DNA of 64,000 nucleotides, taken from the NCBI RefSeq assembly GCF_003116035.1, contig NZ_LGQW01000015.1, positions 3,532,065 through 3,596,064 of the forward strand. Direction: 5' to 3'. A program made the translations under genes and the position numbers. Positions 54,847 through 63,743 of the stretch are shown here, piece after piece. Under the pieces are notes generated by a model. That model was not told where the DNA came from. It worked only from the letters and a program-made list of their open reading frames with translations, and did not search any database. The DNA is from Azospirillum sp. TSH64. GTDB lineage: Bacteria; Pseudomonadota; Alphaproteobacteria; Azospirillales; Azospirillaceae. The first letter of the stretch is position 1. Every line of letters starts with the position of its first letter.

Positions 54847-55572
54847 TCAATGCACCGGGCCGGTTCCCAGATAGAGCTGGCCGACCGTTTCGTCCTCCAG
54901 GATCTCCCGGGCGGTGCCCTCGCGGTGGACCCGCCCCATCACCAGCACATAGGCGCGGTCGGAGACCTCAAGCGATTCCGCCGCGTTCTGCTCGACCATC
55001 AGGACCGAGACGCCCTCGCGGTCGCGGATGCGGCGGATGTGGGCGAACAGCTCGTCCATCATCAGCGGCGACAGGCCGGCCGACGGCTCGTCGAGCAGCA
55101 GGTGGCGCGGCCCCGGCATCAGCGCGCGGGCCAGCGCCAGCATCTGCCGCTCGCCGCCCGACAGGCTGTCGGCCCGCGCCCCGGCCTTGCGGCCGAGATT
55201 GGGATAATGCTCCAGCAGCTGTTCCAGCCGGGCCCTGCGGGCGGCGGGCGCGACGAACTGGCCGCCCAGCTCCAGGTTCTCGCGGATGGTCAGCGGGCCG
55301 AAGATGTTGTCGAGCTGCGGCACATAGGCGACGCCGCAGTCGCGGATCCGCCGGTGCACCGGGATGCCGGCAAGGTCGCGGCCGTCGGCGACCACCCGGC
55401 CGGCGCGCGGGCGGAGCTGGCCGACGACGGTCTTCAGCAGGGTCGATTTGCCCGACCCGTTGGGGCCGAGGATGGTGACGATCTCCCCTGGCTCTACCGT
55501 GATCGACAGGCTGTTCAGGATGTCGGCGTCCGGCACGTAGCCGGCGCGCACCTCGTGCACGGAAAGCGTCAT
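54847..55572 (-). CDS. livF: Branched-chain amino-acid ABC transporter ATPase LivF
   Basis: 241 residues from the ATG at 55572, overlapping the livG stop. Walker A (GPNGSGKST), signature (LSGGERQMLALARAL), Walker B (HLLLDEPSAGLSP) and the LivF-type ending (VLVMGRVHREGTAREILEDETVGQLYLG). Last gene of a five-gene Liv-type operon. Confidence 0.92.
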   Translation of the reverse strand: MTLSVHEVRAGYVPDADILNSLSITVEPGEIVTILGPNGSGKSTLLKTVVGQLRPRAGRVVADGRDLAGIPVHRRIRDCGVAYVPQLDNIFGPLTIRENLELGGQFVAPAARRARLEQLLEHYPNLGRKAGARADSLSGGERQMLALARALMPGPRHLLLDEPSAGLSPLMMDELFAHIRRIRDREGVSVLMVEQNAAESLEVSDRAYVLVMGRVHREGTAREILEDETVGQLYLGTGPVH

Positions 55573-56402
55573 GCTCTGGCTCCATTGGTCCTGATGTCGA
55601 CCGTTCCTCCCACCGTTCCACCGGCGACGATCCGCAGCGGGACGCCGGGCCGGCGGCGGCCGAGATAGGCCTCGACCACCTGCTGGTTGCCGCTCAGCTC
55701 GTCGGGGCGGCAGTTGGCGATCACCGCCCCCTTGTCCAGGGCGAGGCAGCGGTCGCACAGGTCGCCGATGAAGCCCATGTCGTGCTCGACGATGACCAGC
55801 GCGGTGCCGCCCTCGCGGATGCGCCGCAGATGATCGGCCATCCGCCGGCGCAGCGAAGGGTTGACGCCGGCCGTCGGCTCGTCGAGCAGCAGCACCGCCG
55901 GGTCGTCCATCAGCACCGCCGCCAGCCCGAGCAGCTTCTGCTGGCCGCCCGACAGGCCGCCGGCCGGGTGGTCGGCAAGGCCGGCGAGGTCGACCTCGGC
56001 CAGCAGCCCCATCGCCTTGCCGATGAAGGCCGCCTCCTCGCGACGCACAGCTCCCGGCGTCAGCAGCGAGCGCCAGGGCGAGGCGCCGGCCGGCAGCCGT
56101 CCGCCGGCCAGCATCACCTCCAGCACCGACATGCGGGCCGGCAGCTTGGGAAGCTGGAAGCTGCGGCGCAGGCCGAGCCGGCTCGGCTGCCAAGCGCGCC
56201 GCGCGCTGACCGTGGTGCCGTCGAAGCGGATCTCGCCGCTGGTCGGGGCGAGGAAGCCGCTCAAGAGGTTGAGCAGGGTGGTCTTGCCGGAACCGTTGGG
56301 GCCGACCAGACCGACGATCTCGCGGGGCCCGATCTCCAGGCTGACATGGTTGACCGCGGTCAGCCCGCCGAAGCTGCGGGTGACGTCATGGGCGCTGAGC
56401 AT
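55569..56402 (-). CDS. livG: Branched-chain amino-acid ABC transporter ATPase LivG
   Basis: 277 residues. Walker A (GPNGSGKTT), signature (LSGGQQKLLGLAAVL), Walker B ([13 protein letters not shown]) and the LivG-type H-loop (IVEHDMGFI). It ends with the typical NQQVVEAYLG, followed by a 22-residue Gly/Val-rich tail that overlaps the livF start. It overlaps the livM end by 17 bp. Confidence 0.92.
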   Translation of the reverse strand: MLSAHDVTRSFGGLTAVNHVSLEIGPREIVGLVGPNGSGKTTLLNLLSGFLAPTSGEIRFDGTTVSARRAWQPSRLGLRRSFQLPKLPARMSVLEVMLAGGRLPAGASPWRSLLTPGAVRREEAAFIGKAMGLLAEVDLAGLADHPAGGLSGGQQKLLGLAAVLMDDPAVLLLDEPTAGVNPSLRRRMADHLRRIREGGTALVIVEHDMGFIGDLCDRCLALDKGAVIANCRPDELSGNQQVVEAYLGRRRPGVPLRIVAGGTVGGTVDIRTNGARA

Positions 56403-57285
56403 GGAGCCTCCGCAGCCGTTCGGGGACCAGCCCCTGGGGTTTCAGCATCAGGACGGCCAGCACGATCGAGCCGATGGCGAAGACGCGCAGGCTGCCGGTC
56501 AGGTCGGACGGAAGGGCGACGGCATCCTTCAGGAAGGGAATGCCGGCATAGAGCGTGGTGACCAGCATGGCGCCGACCACCGCCCCCGCCACGTTGCCGA
56601 GCCCGCCGAGCACCACCATCGTCCAGATCAGGAAGGTCTCGAAGGGCAGCAGCTGGTCCGGCCCGATGAAGGCGAGGTAGAGGGTGTAGAGCCCGCCGGC
56701 CAGCCCGGCCATCGCGCCGCCGATGGCCAGAACCTTGACCTTGCAGGCGACGATGTCGTGGCCGAGTGCGGTGGCGAGGTCGGGATTCTCCCGCATCAGC
56801 CGCAGCACGCGGCCGAACTGGGTTTGCCCAAGCCGCCGCGCCATAAGCGCGGTGCCGAGCAGCAGCAGCGCCGCCAAGGCCAGGGTGGCCAGCGCGCGCG
56901 CCACGCCGTCGAGGCCGGGGAACAGTCCGACGATGCCGCCGATGCCCTGCGGACCACCGGTCAGCCAATCCTCGTTGAGGGCGACCAGCCGCACCAGCTC
57001 GGCCACCGCCAGCGTCGCCAGCGCCCAGTATTCCGCGGCGAGGTCGCGGCCGAGACGGCCGATGGCGAAGCCGCCGAGTGCCGCGGCAGCCATGCCGGCG
57101 GGCAGGGCGGCCGGCCAGGGCAGCCCGGCGCGGGTCAGGATGGCGACCGCATAGGCGCCGATGCCGAACAGGGCGATCTGGCCGAAGTTCAGCAGGCCGC
57201 CGGTGCCGGCCTGGAGGTTGAGGCTGACCGCGGCGATCCCGAAGATCGCCGACATGATCAGCACATGCAGGCAGAACTCAAGCAC
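56386..57285 (-). CDS. livM: Branched-chain amino-acid ABC permease LivM
   Basis: 299 residues starting with GTG at 57285, 8 bp inside the livH end. About nine membrane helices. LNLQAGTGGLLNFGQIALFGIGAYAVAIL near the start and the MVVLGGLGNVAGAVVGAMLVTTL loop are LivM hallmarks. It pairs with LivH to form the membrane channel. Confidence 0.92.
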   Translation of the reverse strand: MLEFCLHVLIMSAIFGIAAVSLNLQAGTGGLLNFGQIALFGIGAYAVAILTRAGLPWPAALPAGMAAAALGGFAIGRLGRDLAAEYWALATLAVAELVRLVALNEDWLTGGPQGIGGIVGLFPGLDGVARALATLALAALLLLGTALMARRLGQTQFGRVLRLMRENPDLATALGHDIVACKVKVLAIGGAMAGLAGGLYTLYLAFIGPDQLLPFETFLIWTMVVLGGLGNVAGAVVGAMLVTTLYAGIPFLKDAVALPSDLTGSLRVFAIGSIVLAVLMLKPQGLVPERLRRLHAQRP

Positions 57286-58177
57286 GGCGTCCTCCCCGGC
57301 TCAGCAGCCCTTCCGGGCGGTATACGAGGGTCACGACGATGAGCGCGAAGCCGATGCCGGTCAGGTAGCCGAGCGGCAGGTAGCGCGGCCCGTCGGCGGC
57401 GAGCAGGCCGAAATCGATGCGCATCACCAGCGTCTCGGCAAGCGCGATGGCGAAGGCGCCGATCACGGCACCCGGCAGGCTGCCGAGCCCGCCGACGATG
57501 GCGGCGGCGAAGACCGGCAGCAGAAGCATCTGACCCATGCCGATGTCGAGCTGGGTGACCAGCGCCAGCAGGATGCCACCGATGCCGGCCAGCGTGCCGC
57601 CGAGGAAGACGGTCACCAGCGTGACGCGGCGGGCGTCGATGCCCGACGCGGTGGCCAGCGCCGGATTGGCGGCGATGGCGCGGATCGAACGCCCGAGCGG
57701 CGTCAGCCGCAGCATGGCGAAGAAGCCGATCAGGCAGACGGCGGTGATGGCGATGGCGGCGATCTGCAAATCGGACAGGATGGCGCCCCACAGATCGTGC
57801 GGCGGGGTCAGCGGCGTGTCGAACTGCTGCGGCCGGGTACCGAAGACCGCCTGAAGGCCGGCGCGCAGCATCATGGCGATGGCGAGCGAGCCGATCAGCG
57901 CGCTGGCCGGGCCGGCGCCGGCGAGCCGCTCGAAGGCGAAGCGGTGCAGCAGCATCGCCGCCAGCCCGGCGGCGAGCGCCCCGGCGACGGCGGCGCCGAC
58001 CAGCCCGCCGCCGGGAAACAGGGCGGCCACCGCCAGCGCCACCGCCGCACCCAGCGGGGCCATCTCGACATGGGCGACGTTGGGGAAACGGCTGACGCCG
58101 TAGGACAGGTTGAGGCCGAGTGCGATCAGGGCGAGGTCGCTCGTCCGGATCAGGGTGTCGATCAATATCTGGATCAC
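57278..58177 (-). CDS. livH: Branched-chain amino-acid ABC permease LivH
   Basis: 299 residues. The GTG at 58177 with GGAGAC upstream is the likely start; no ATG fits. About eight helices; the motifs ALGLNLSYGVSRFPNVAHVEM and AIVGGLGSLPGAVIGAFAIALAE identify the LivH family. It is preceded by the binding-protein gene and a GC hairpin. Confidence 0.92.
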   Translation of the reverse strand: MIQILIDTLIRTSDLALIALGLNLSYGVSRFPNVAHVEMAPLGAAVALAVAALFPGGGLVGAAVAGALAAGLAAMLLHRFAFERLAGAGPASALIGSLAIAMMLRAGLQAVFGTRPQQFDTPLTPPHDLWGAILSDLQIAAIAITAVCLIGFFAMLRLTPLGRSIRAIAANPALATASGIDARRVTLVTVFLGGTLAGIGGILLALVTQLDIGMGQMLLLPVFAAAIVGGLGSLPGAVIGAFAIALAETLVMRIDFGLLAADGPRYLPLGYLTGIGFALIVVTLVYRPEGLLSRGGRRA

Positions 58178-58208
58178 GGGACGTGTCTCCGGTCGGGCGG
58201 GGCAGGGG

Positions 58209-58228
58209 CCCCGGCCGGGCGGCCGGGG
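58209..58228 (-). terminator. GC hairpin between the Liv binding-protein gene and livH
   Basis: CCCCGGCC (58209-58216) pairs with GGCCGGGG (58221-58228) around a 4-base loop, 38 bp after the binding-protein stop. As at 43752, it probably protects the upstream message rather than fully ending transcription. Confidence 0.45.
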
Positions 58229-58266
58229 AACCCTTCGCGTGCGGGAGGTCCGATCTGGGGCGGCGC

Positions 58267-59400
58267 CTACTTGGCGGCCGTCTTCAGCTCGCCGCCTTTG
58301 TAGGAGACGACGATGTAGGGCTGGGTCTTGCGCTGGCCCTGGGCGTCGAAGGCGATCGGCCCGGTGGCGCCGGCATAGTCGCCGAGTGCTGCCAGCGCCT
58401 CGCGGATCTTGGCGGGCTCGGCGCTGCCGGCCTTGTTGATCGCGGCGGCGGCCATCATCACGGCGTCGTAGGTGTAGCCGCTGAAGGTTGTGGCGAACTC
58501 CTTGCCGAACTTCTTCTTGTAGGCGTCGCGGTACCAGGCGCCGTCGGGGCCGACATAGTTGACCTCCATGCCCATCTGGCCCTCGACCGTCTCCGGCCGG
58601 GAATCGGCGGTGCACATCGACAGGTAGATGCCGAACCAGGGGGTCTTCGACAGTCCCAGCTCGAAGGCTTCGCGGTTGATCGTCGCCGCCTCCTGGCCGT
58701 AGCCGGAATAGATGATCACGTCGGGCTTGGCGGCGGCGATGCGCTGCAATTCGCGCCGGTAGTTCGACTGCCCCTCGGTGTAGAGCAGGTTGGCGACGAC
58801 CTGGCCGCCCAGCGCCTCGAAGGCCGCCTTGGTCTCGCTGTAGACGCCCTGGCCGTAGGCGTTGTTGGGCGCGAGGAAGACCGCCTTGCGGTGGCCCATC
58901 CCGTAGACCGCCTGGGCGGTGAACTTCCCGGCGACGTCGTCCAGCCCGATGGTGCTGAAGGAGCGGTCGCCGATGGTCTTGATCACCGGCGAGGAGGAGC
59001 CGGGGTTGATGTGGACGATCCCCTCGCGCTGGAGATACTGGCCGACCGGGATGGTGTTGCCCGAGGAATATTCGCCGATCACCACCGGGGTCTTCGACAC
59101 CGACACCAGCTTGCGCGCCGCGTCGATGGCGCTCTGCGCCCGGCCGCCGGAATCCTCGACCGCCACCGCCAGCTTGCGGCCGAGCACGCCGCCGTCGGCG
59201 TTGACCTTCTCCACCGCCAGCTCGATGCCGCGGCGCTGGTCCTCGCCGATGGTGGCGCTGGCCCCGCTCAGCGGCAGGACCGCGCCGAGCGTCACCGTGT
59301 CCTGTGCCAGCGCCGCACCGCCGCCCAGCATCGCCAGCGCCACCGCGCCCAGCAGCGCGCCCCCTGCCGAGCGCCGCGTCATGCCGTTCATCCTCGCCAT
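58267..59400 (-). CDS. Liv-type ABC transporter substrate-binding protein
   Basis: 377 residues. Signal peptide about 1-32 (MARMNGMTRRSAGGALLG with a twin Arg, then a hydrophobic core, ending ALAQ). Peripla_BP_6 fold with VTLGAVLPLSGASATIGEDQRRGIELAVEKVNADGG and PVVIGEYSSGNTIPV. It binds a branched, aromatic or other neutral amino acid in the periplasm. First gene of the Liv-type operon; its promoter region has two GTATAC operators. Confidence 0.92.
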   Translation of the reverse strand: MARMNGMTRRSAGGALLGAVALAMLGGGAALAQDTVTLGAVLPLSGASATIGEDQRRGIELAVEKVNADGGVLGRKLAVAVEDSGGRAQSAIDAARKLVSVSKTPVVIGEYSSGNTIPVGQYLQREGIVHINPGSSSPVIKTIGDRSFSTIGLDDVAGKFTAQAVYGMGHRKAVFLAPNNAYGQGVYSETKAAFEALGGQVVANLLYTEGQSNYRRELQRIAAAKPDVIIYSGYGQEAATINREAFELGLSKTPWFGIYLSMCTADSRPETVEGQMGMEVNYVGPDGAWYRDAYKKKFGKEFATTFSGYTYDAVMMAAAAINKAGSAEPAKIREALAALGDYAGATGPIAFDAQGQRKTQPYIVVSYKGGELKTAAK

Positions 59401-59441
59401 CGCACATCTCCCTGCCGGTGAATGTTAAGCTGAATGACAAT

Positions 59442-59588
59442 CTGTATACACTTAAGCGTATCGTCGTCCGCAAGGGGGCGTCAACGGATTTGTTCATGGG
59501 GCGAACATTTGTGCAGTTGCACAGGAATCGGGCCCGATTTTTGGGCGGTGCAGCATGGGAAAATTTCTGTGGACTATTGTGTATACAG
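59442..59588. promoter_or_regulatory. Two inverted CTGTATACAC operators in the liv/ridA divergent promoter
   Basis: CTGTATACAC (59442-59451) and its exact inverse GTGTATACAG (59579-59588) flank the 250-bp gap between the Liv operon and ridA. Each lies close to the start it should control (41 and 64 bp). They match the palindrome at 45627. Confidence 0.65.
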
Positions 59589-59652
59589 TTACGTATCGTG
59601 TTTCGGACAGGCGGCGCCGGTCCCCGGCCCGCCGGCTTTCCGGGAGACAAGC

Positions 59653-60003
59653 ATGAGCATCCAGCGTATCGAGGTCGGCCCGCGCATGAGCCAGGCCGTC
59701 GTCCATGGCGGTCTCGTCTGCACCGCGGGCGTGGTGGCGCTGCGGGCGCCGGGCGCCCCGGTGGCCGAGCAGACCACCGACATCCTCGGCAGGATCGACG
59801 AGCTGCTGGCCGCCGCCGGCACCGACAAGACCAAGCTGCTGACCGCCACCATCTGGCTCGCCGACATCGCCGGCTTCGCCGAGATGAACGGGGTGTGGGA
59901 CGCCTGGGTCGCGCCGGGCAACACGCCGGTGCGCGCCTGCGTCGAGGCCAGGCTCGCCGCCCCGCAATTCACCGTGGAAATCCAGGTGACCGCGGCGCTG
60001 TGA
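59653..60003 (+). CDS. RidA-family imine/enamine deaminase
   Basis: 116 residues. RidA/YjgF fold with VCTAGVVALRAPG, ILGRIDELLAAAGTDKTKLLTATIWLADI and NTPVRACVEARLAAPQFTVEIQVTA; the conserved Arg in VRACVEA that binds the carboxylate is present. RidA hydrolyses reactive imines made by amino-acid oxidases. It is the first gene before the DadA-like dehydrogenase, whose product is such an imine. Confidence 0.9.
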   Translation: MSIQRIEVGPRMSQAVVHGGLVCTAGVVALRAPGAPVAEQTTDILGRIDELLAAAGTDKTKLLTATIWLADIAGFAEMNGVWDAWVAPGNTPVRACVEARLAAPQFTVEIQVTAAL

Positions 60004-60041
60004 CCGCTCCGGCCGGAGGCGTTCATGCCAGGGAGGGGTTC

Positions 60042-61289
60042 ATGAAGGTCATCGTGATGGGCAGCGGGGTCGTCGGCGTGACGACGGCCTACTGCCTGCT
60101 CAAGGACGGACACGAAGTCACCGTCGTCGAGCGGCATGACGGCGCCGCCGACGAGACCAGCTTCGCCAATGCGGGGCTGGTGGCGCCGGGGCACGCCTAC
60201 ACCTGGGCGTCGCCGAAGGCGCCGAAGATCCTGCTGAAGTCGCTGTGGCGCAACGACCAGGCTTTGCGCTTCCGGCTGCGGCTGGATCCGGCGCTGTGGT
60301 CCTGGTCGCTGAAGTTCCTCGGCAACTGCCGGTCCGACCGGGTGGCGGTCAACACCGCCCGCAAGGTGCGGCTCAGCCTCTATTCGCAGGACATGCTGCA
60401 TCAGGTGGTCGAGGACACCGGGGTCGCCTTCGACGGCGCCAAGGGCGGGCTGCTCTATCTCTACCGCAGCCCGGCGGCCTTCGACGCCGGGGTCGCCAAG
60501 ATGAGGATCCTGACCGACATCGGCCTGCCGCTGGAGGTGGTCGACCGCGACCGCGCCGCCGCCATCGACCCGGCGCTGTCGGCCACCAGGGACCGCATCG
60601 TCGGCGGCATCTACGCCCCGTCCGACGAGAGCGGCGACGCCCGGCTGTTCACCCGCAACCTCGCGGACTGGTGCGCGGAGCGGGGCGTCCGTTTCCTCTA
60701 CGGCACGACGATCCGCGGCGTCGAGACCGCCGCCGGCGAGGTGACCGGGCTGGTCACCGACAAGGGCACGCTCACCGCCGACGCCTATGTGCTGGCGATG
60801 GGCTGCCAGAGTGCGGCACTGGCGAAGCCGCTCGGCCTGTCGCTGCCGATCTACCCGATCAAGGGCTATTCGGTCACCGTGCCGGTGGCCGGGCGCAACA
60901 ACACGCCGCGCATTGGCGGGGTGGACGAGGAGAATCTCGTCGCCTACGCCCCGATGGGCGACCGGCTGCGCATCACCGCGACCGCCGACTTCGCCGGCTA
61001 CGACAAGCGCCACAGCCCGGCCGACTTCCGGGCCATGCTGGCGGCGGCACAGGATCTGTTCCCGGACGCGGCCGACTACAGCCGGCCCAGCTATTGGGCG
61101 GGCTTGCGGCCGATGACGCCGGAGGGAACGCCGATCTTCGGCCGCGGGCGCCAGCGCAACCTGTTCCTCAACACCGGACACGGCCACATGGGCTGGACCA
61201 TGTCCTGCGGGTCGGCCCGCATCACCGCCGACCTGATCGCCGGCCGCACCCCGGCCATCCCGCTCGACGGCATGCAGGCCGTCCACTGA
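60042..61289 (+). CDS. dadA: D-amino-acid dehydrogenase (DadA-like flavoprotein)
   Basis: 415 residues from the ATG at 60042 (AGGGAGGGG upstream). The FAD motif GSGVVGVTTAYCLLKDGHEVTVVE opens the protein, SFANAGLVAPGHAYTWASPKAP follows as in DadA, and the C-terminal GLRPMTPEGTPIFG and NTGHGHMGWTMSCGSARI close the FAD site. It oxidises D-amino acids to 2-oxo acids and ammonia with a membrane electron acceptor. Length fits DadA (about 415-432). In an operon with ridA and a racemase-like gene. Confidence 0.9.
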   Translation: MKVIVMGSGVVGVTTAYCLLKDGHEVTVVERHDGAADETSFANAGLVAPGHAYTWASPKAPKILLKSLWRNDQALRFRLRLDPALWSWSLKFLGNCRSDRVAVNTARKVRLSLYSQDMLHQVVEDTGVAFDGAKGGLLYLYRSPAAFDAGVAKMRILTDIGLPLEVVDRDRAAAIDPALSATRDRIVGGIYAPSDESGDARLFTRNLADWCAERGVRFLYGTTIRGVETAAGEVTGLVTDKGTLTADAYVLAMGCQSAALAKPLGLSLPIYPIKGYSVTVPVAGRNNTPRIGGVDEENLVAYAPMGDRLRITATADFAGYDKRHSPADFRAMLAAAQDLFPDAADYSRPSYWAGLRPMTPEGTPIFGRGRQRNLFLNTGHGHMGWTMSCGSARITADLIAGRTPAIPLDGMQAVH

Positions 61290-61365
61290 CAGGCGCGCGG
61301 GCGGCGTCACAGCCCGTGCCGGTGCGTCCGCGCCACTCCTCCGCACCACTGGGAGAATCCCCGAA

Positions 61366-62172
61366 ATGGATACCAATGTCACCGTCGCCGGGGATGGCGC
61401 CGGTTCCCCGGCCGCCACCCTGGTGCTTCCCTTCGCGACCGACTGCGGCCTGGCCGCCCGCGCCGCCATCGGGCTTCTGGTGCTCGCCACCGACCAGACC
61501 ATCGAGCATGAGTGGCGCTTCCTGCTCGGGGAGCCGGGGATCGCCGTCTACAATGCGCGCCTGTGGAACGACAAGGAGATCGCGCCGGAAACGCTGGCGC
61601 GGATGGAACAGGACATTGCACCGACGACCCGCCTGATCCTGCCCGGGCTGGAGCTGGACGTCGTCGCCTTCGGCTGCACGTCGGGCAGCATGGTGATCGG
61701 CCCCGAGCGCGTCCGCGAGCGCATCCGCGAGGTGCGGCCGGGCATCGCCACCACCACGCCGGTCGAGGCGGTGGATGCCGCGCTCGGCTCCCTCGGGGCG
61801 CGGCGCATCGGTCTCGTCGCGCCCTACCAGCGCCGTGTCGGCGAAGCGATGCGCGATTACTTCGTGAAGGCCGGTTACGAGGTGCCGGTGCTGGCGATCT
61901 TCGACGAACCCGACGATACCATCGCGGCGCGCATCGCCCCGGACTCCATCGCCGCGGCGGTGGCACAGGCCGCCGCCCACCCGGAGGTGGACGCCGTTTT
62001 CGTATCCTGCACCAGCCTGCGTGTCGCCGAGGCGGTCGAGGCGTTGGAGGCCCGCACCGGCAAGCCGGTCACCTCGAGCAACCACGCGCTGGCCTGGCAC
62101 AGCCTGCGCCTTGCCGGCGTCACGGATGTGCTGGAGGGCCGGGGGAGGCTGTTCCGCACCCCGCTGCGGTAG
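61366..62172 (+). CDS. Asp/Glu racemase superfamily (maleate isomerase/arylmalonate decarboxylase-like)
   Basis: 268 residues. Two cysteine motifs typical of the superfamily, FGCTSGS (about 104) and VSCTSLR (about 222), should supply the paired catalytic Cys. HALAWHSLRLAG at the end is typical of the maleate cis-trans isomerase/AMDase branch. In context it could racemise or isomerise the amino acid or its acid product. GGGAGAA precedes the ATG. Confidence 0.85.
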   Translation: MDTNVTVAGDGAGSPAATLVLPFATDCGLAARAAIGLLVLATDQTIEHEWRFLLGEPGIAVYNARLWNDKEIAPETLARMEQDIAPTTRLILPGLELDVVAFGCTSGSMVIGPERVRERIREVRPGIATTTPVEAVDAALGSLGARRIGLVAPYQRRVGEAMRDYFVKAGYEVPVLAIFDEPDDTIAARIAPDSIAAAVAQAAAHPEVDAVFVSCTSLRVAEAVEALEARTGKPVTSSNHALAWHSLRLAGVTDVLEGRGRLFRTPLR

Positions 62173-62301
62173 ACAAAGCGGTTTGCCGGCGGTCTCCGCT
62201 TGCGGCAGTGTGGCCAGGGACGACTTGATGGGAAAGGCGGCGAACCAATCTCTGACCCCAGAGGTCGCCATCCCAGGGCCGCCCAAGAGGAGACCGCTGC
62301 A

Positions 62302-63732
62302 ATGGCCGAAACCGCCGTAGGGCGCTTCACCACCGGTTCGCCGATGCGCCATGTGATGGTGATGACCGCCACCGGCTCGGTCGGGCTGATCGCGGTGTTC
62401 GCCGTCGATCTGCTGAACCTGTTCTACATTTCACTGCTGGGCGAACGCGAGCTGGCGGCGGCGGTCGGCTTTGCCGGCACCGTCCTGTTCCTGCAATCGT
62501 CGCTGTGCATCGGGCTGTCGATCGGCGCCGGAGCGCTGGTCGCCCGCGCCATCGGCGGCGGCCGGCGCGCGGAGGCGGCGAGGCTGGCGGGATCCAGCCT
62601 GATTCTGACAGCGCTGGTCGCCGCGGCGGTCGGCCTGCTGACCCTGCCGCTGCTGGGGCCGGCGATGGATCTGCTGGGCGCCAGGGGAGCCACCAGGGAG
62701 CTTGCCGTCGGCTACCTGACCATCCTGTCGCCGACCCTGCCGCTGCTCGGCCTCGGCATGGGCTGTTCGGCGATGCTGCGGGCGCAGGGCGATGCGCGCC
62801 GTGCCATGACCGTCACGCTCTATGCGGCGCTGTTCACCGCGGCGCTGAACCCGATCCTGATCTTCGGCCTGCGGCTGGACCTGACCGGTGCGGCGGTGAC
62901 GGTCGTGCTGTCGCGCTGCCTGCTCGCCGCCGTCGGCTGGCACGGCGTGGCGCGGGTGCACCGGCTGGTCGCCGCACCGGGCTGGACCGGCCTGCTGACG
63001 GATGCCGGGACGCTGGCCGGCATCGCCGGTCCGGCGGTCCTCACCAACCTCGCCACCCCGGTCGCCGGCGTCTATGTCACCACCAGCATGGCGCGTTTCG
63101 GCGATGCGGCCATCGCCGGGGCGGCCATCGTCGACCGCCTGGTTCCGGTCGCCTTCGGCACCATCTTCGCCCTGACCGGTGCCGTCGGCCCGATCCTGGC
63201 GCAGAATCTGGGGGCCGACCGCCCCGACCGGGTGCGCGCGACTCTGCGGGCCAGCCTGGCGCTGATCGTCGTCTGGGTGCTGGCGGTCTGGCTGGGTCTG
63301 TTCCTTGCCCGCGATCTGGTGGTGGGCGCCTTTTCCGCCGAGGGCGTGTCGGCCGATCTGGTCCGCCTGTTCTGCACCGCAGTGGCCGGCGGGTTCCTGT
63401 TCGTAGGCTTCCTGTTCGTCGGCAATGCTGCCTTCAACAATCTAGGCTTTCCCCTGCTGGCGACCGGGTTCAACTGGGGCAGGGCGACGCTGGGGACCAT
63501 GCCGTTCGTTGCGGTCGGCGGCTGGCTGGGCGGGGCGCCGGGGGTGCTGATCGGGCAGGCGGCAGGATCGGTGCTATTCGGCATCGCGGCGGTCCTGGTG
63601 GCGTTCCGGGTGACCGGGCGGCTCGGCCGGAGCGGAGGCGGCCCGGCACCGGAGGCCGTTGCCGTGCCGGCCGACGTTCCGCTGTCCGGCAAGGCGGCGG
63701 TCGCGCTGGCCGTGCAGGTCAACCGGCCGTGA
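62302..63732 (+). CDS. MATE-family efflux transporter
   Basis: 476 residues from the ATG at 62302 (AAGAGGAGA upstream). About 12 helices in two MatE halves (about 20-185 and 250-410). FAVDLLNLFYISLLGERELAAAVGFAGT near the start is typical. It is not a close copy of the MATE at 28817. It may export an end product or inhibitor of the catabolic operon that precedes it. Confidence 0.9.
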   Translation: MAETAVGRFTTGSPMRHVMVMTATGSVGLIAVFAVDLLNLFYISLLGERELAAAVGFAGTVLFLQSSLCIGLSIGAGALVARAIGGGRRAEAARLAGSSLILTALVAAAVGLLTLPLLGPAMDLLGARGATRELAVGYLTILSPTLPLLGLGMGCSAMLRAQGDARRAMTVTLYAALFTAALNPILIFGLRLDLTGAAVTVVLSRCLLAAVGWHGVARVHRLVAAPGWTGLLTDAGTLAGIAGPAVLTNLATPVAGVYVTTSMARFGDAAIAGAAIVDRLVPVAFGTIFALTGAVGPILAQNLGADRPDRVRATLRASLALIVVWVLAVWLGLFLARDLVVGAFSAEGVSADLVRLFCTAVAGGFLFVGFLFVGNAAFNNLGFPLLATGFNWGRATLGTMPFVAVGGWLGGAPGVLIGQAAGSVLFGIAAVLVAFRVTGRLGRSGGGPAPEAVAVPADVPLSGKAAVALAVQVNRP

Positions 63733-63743
63733 GGCGGCATCGC

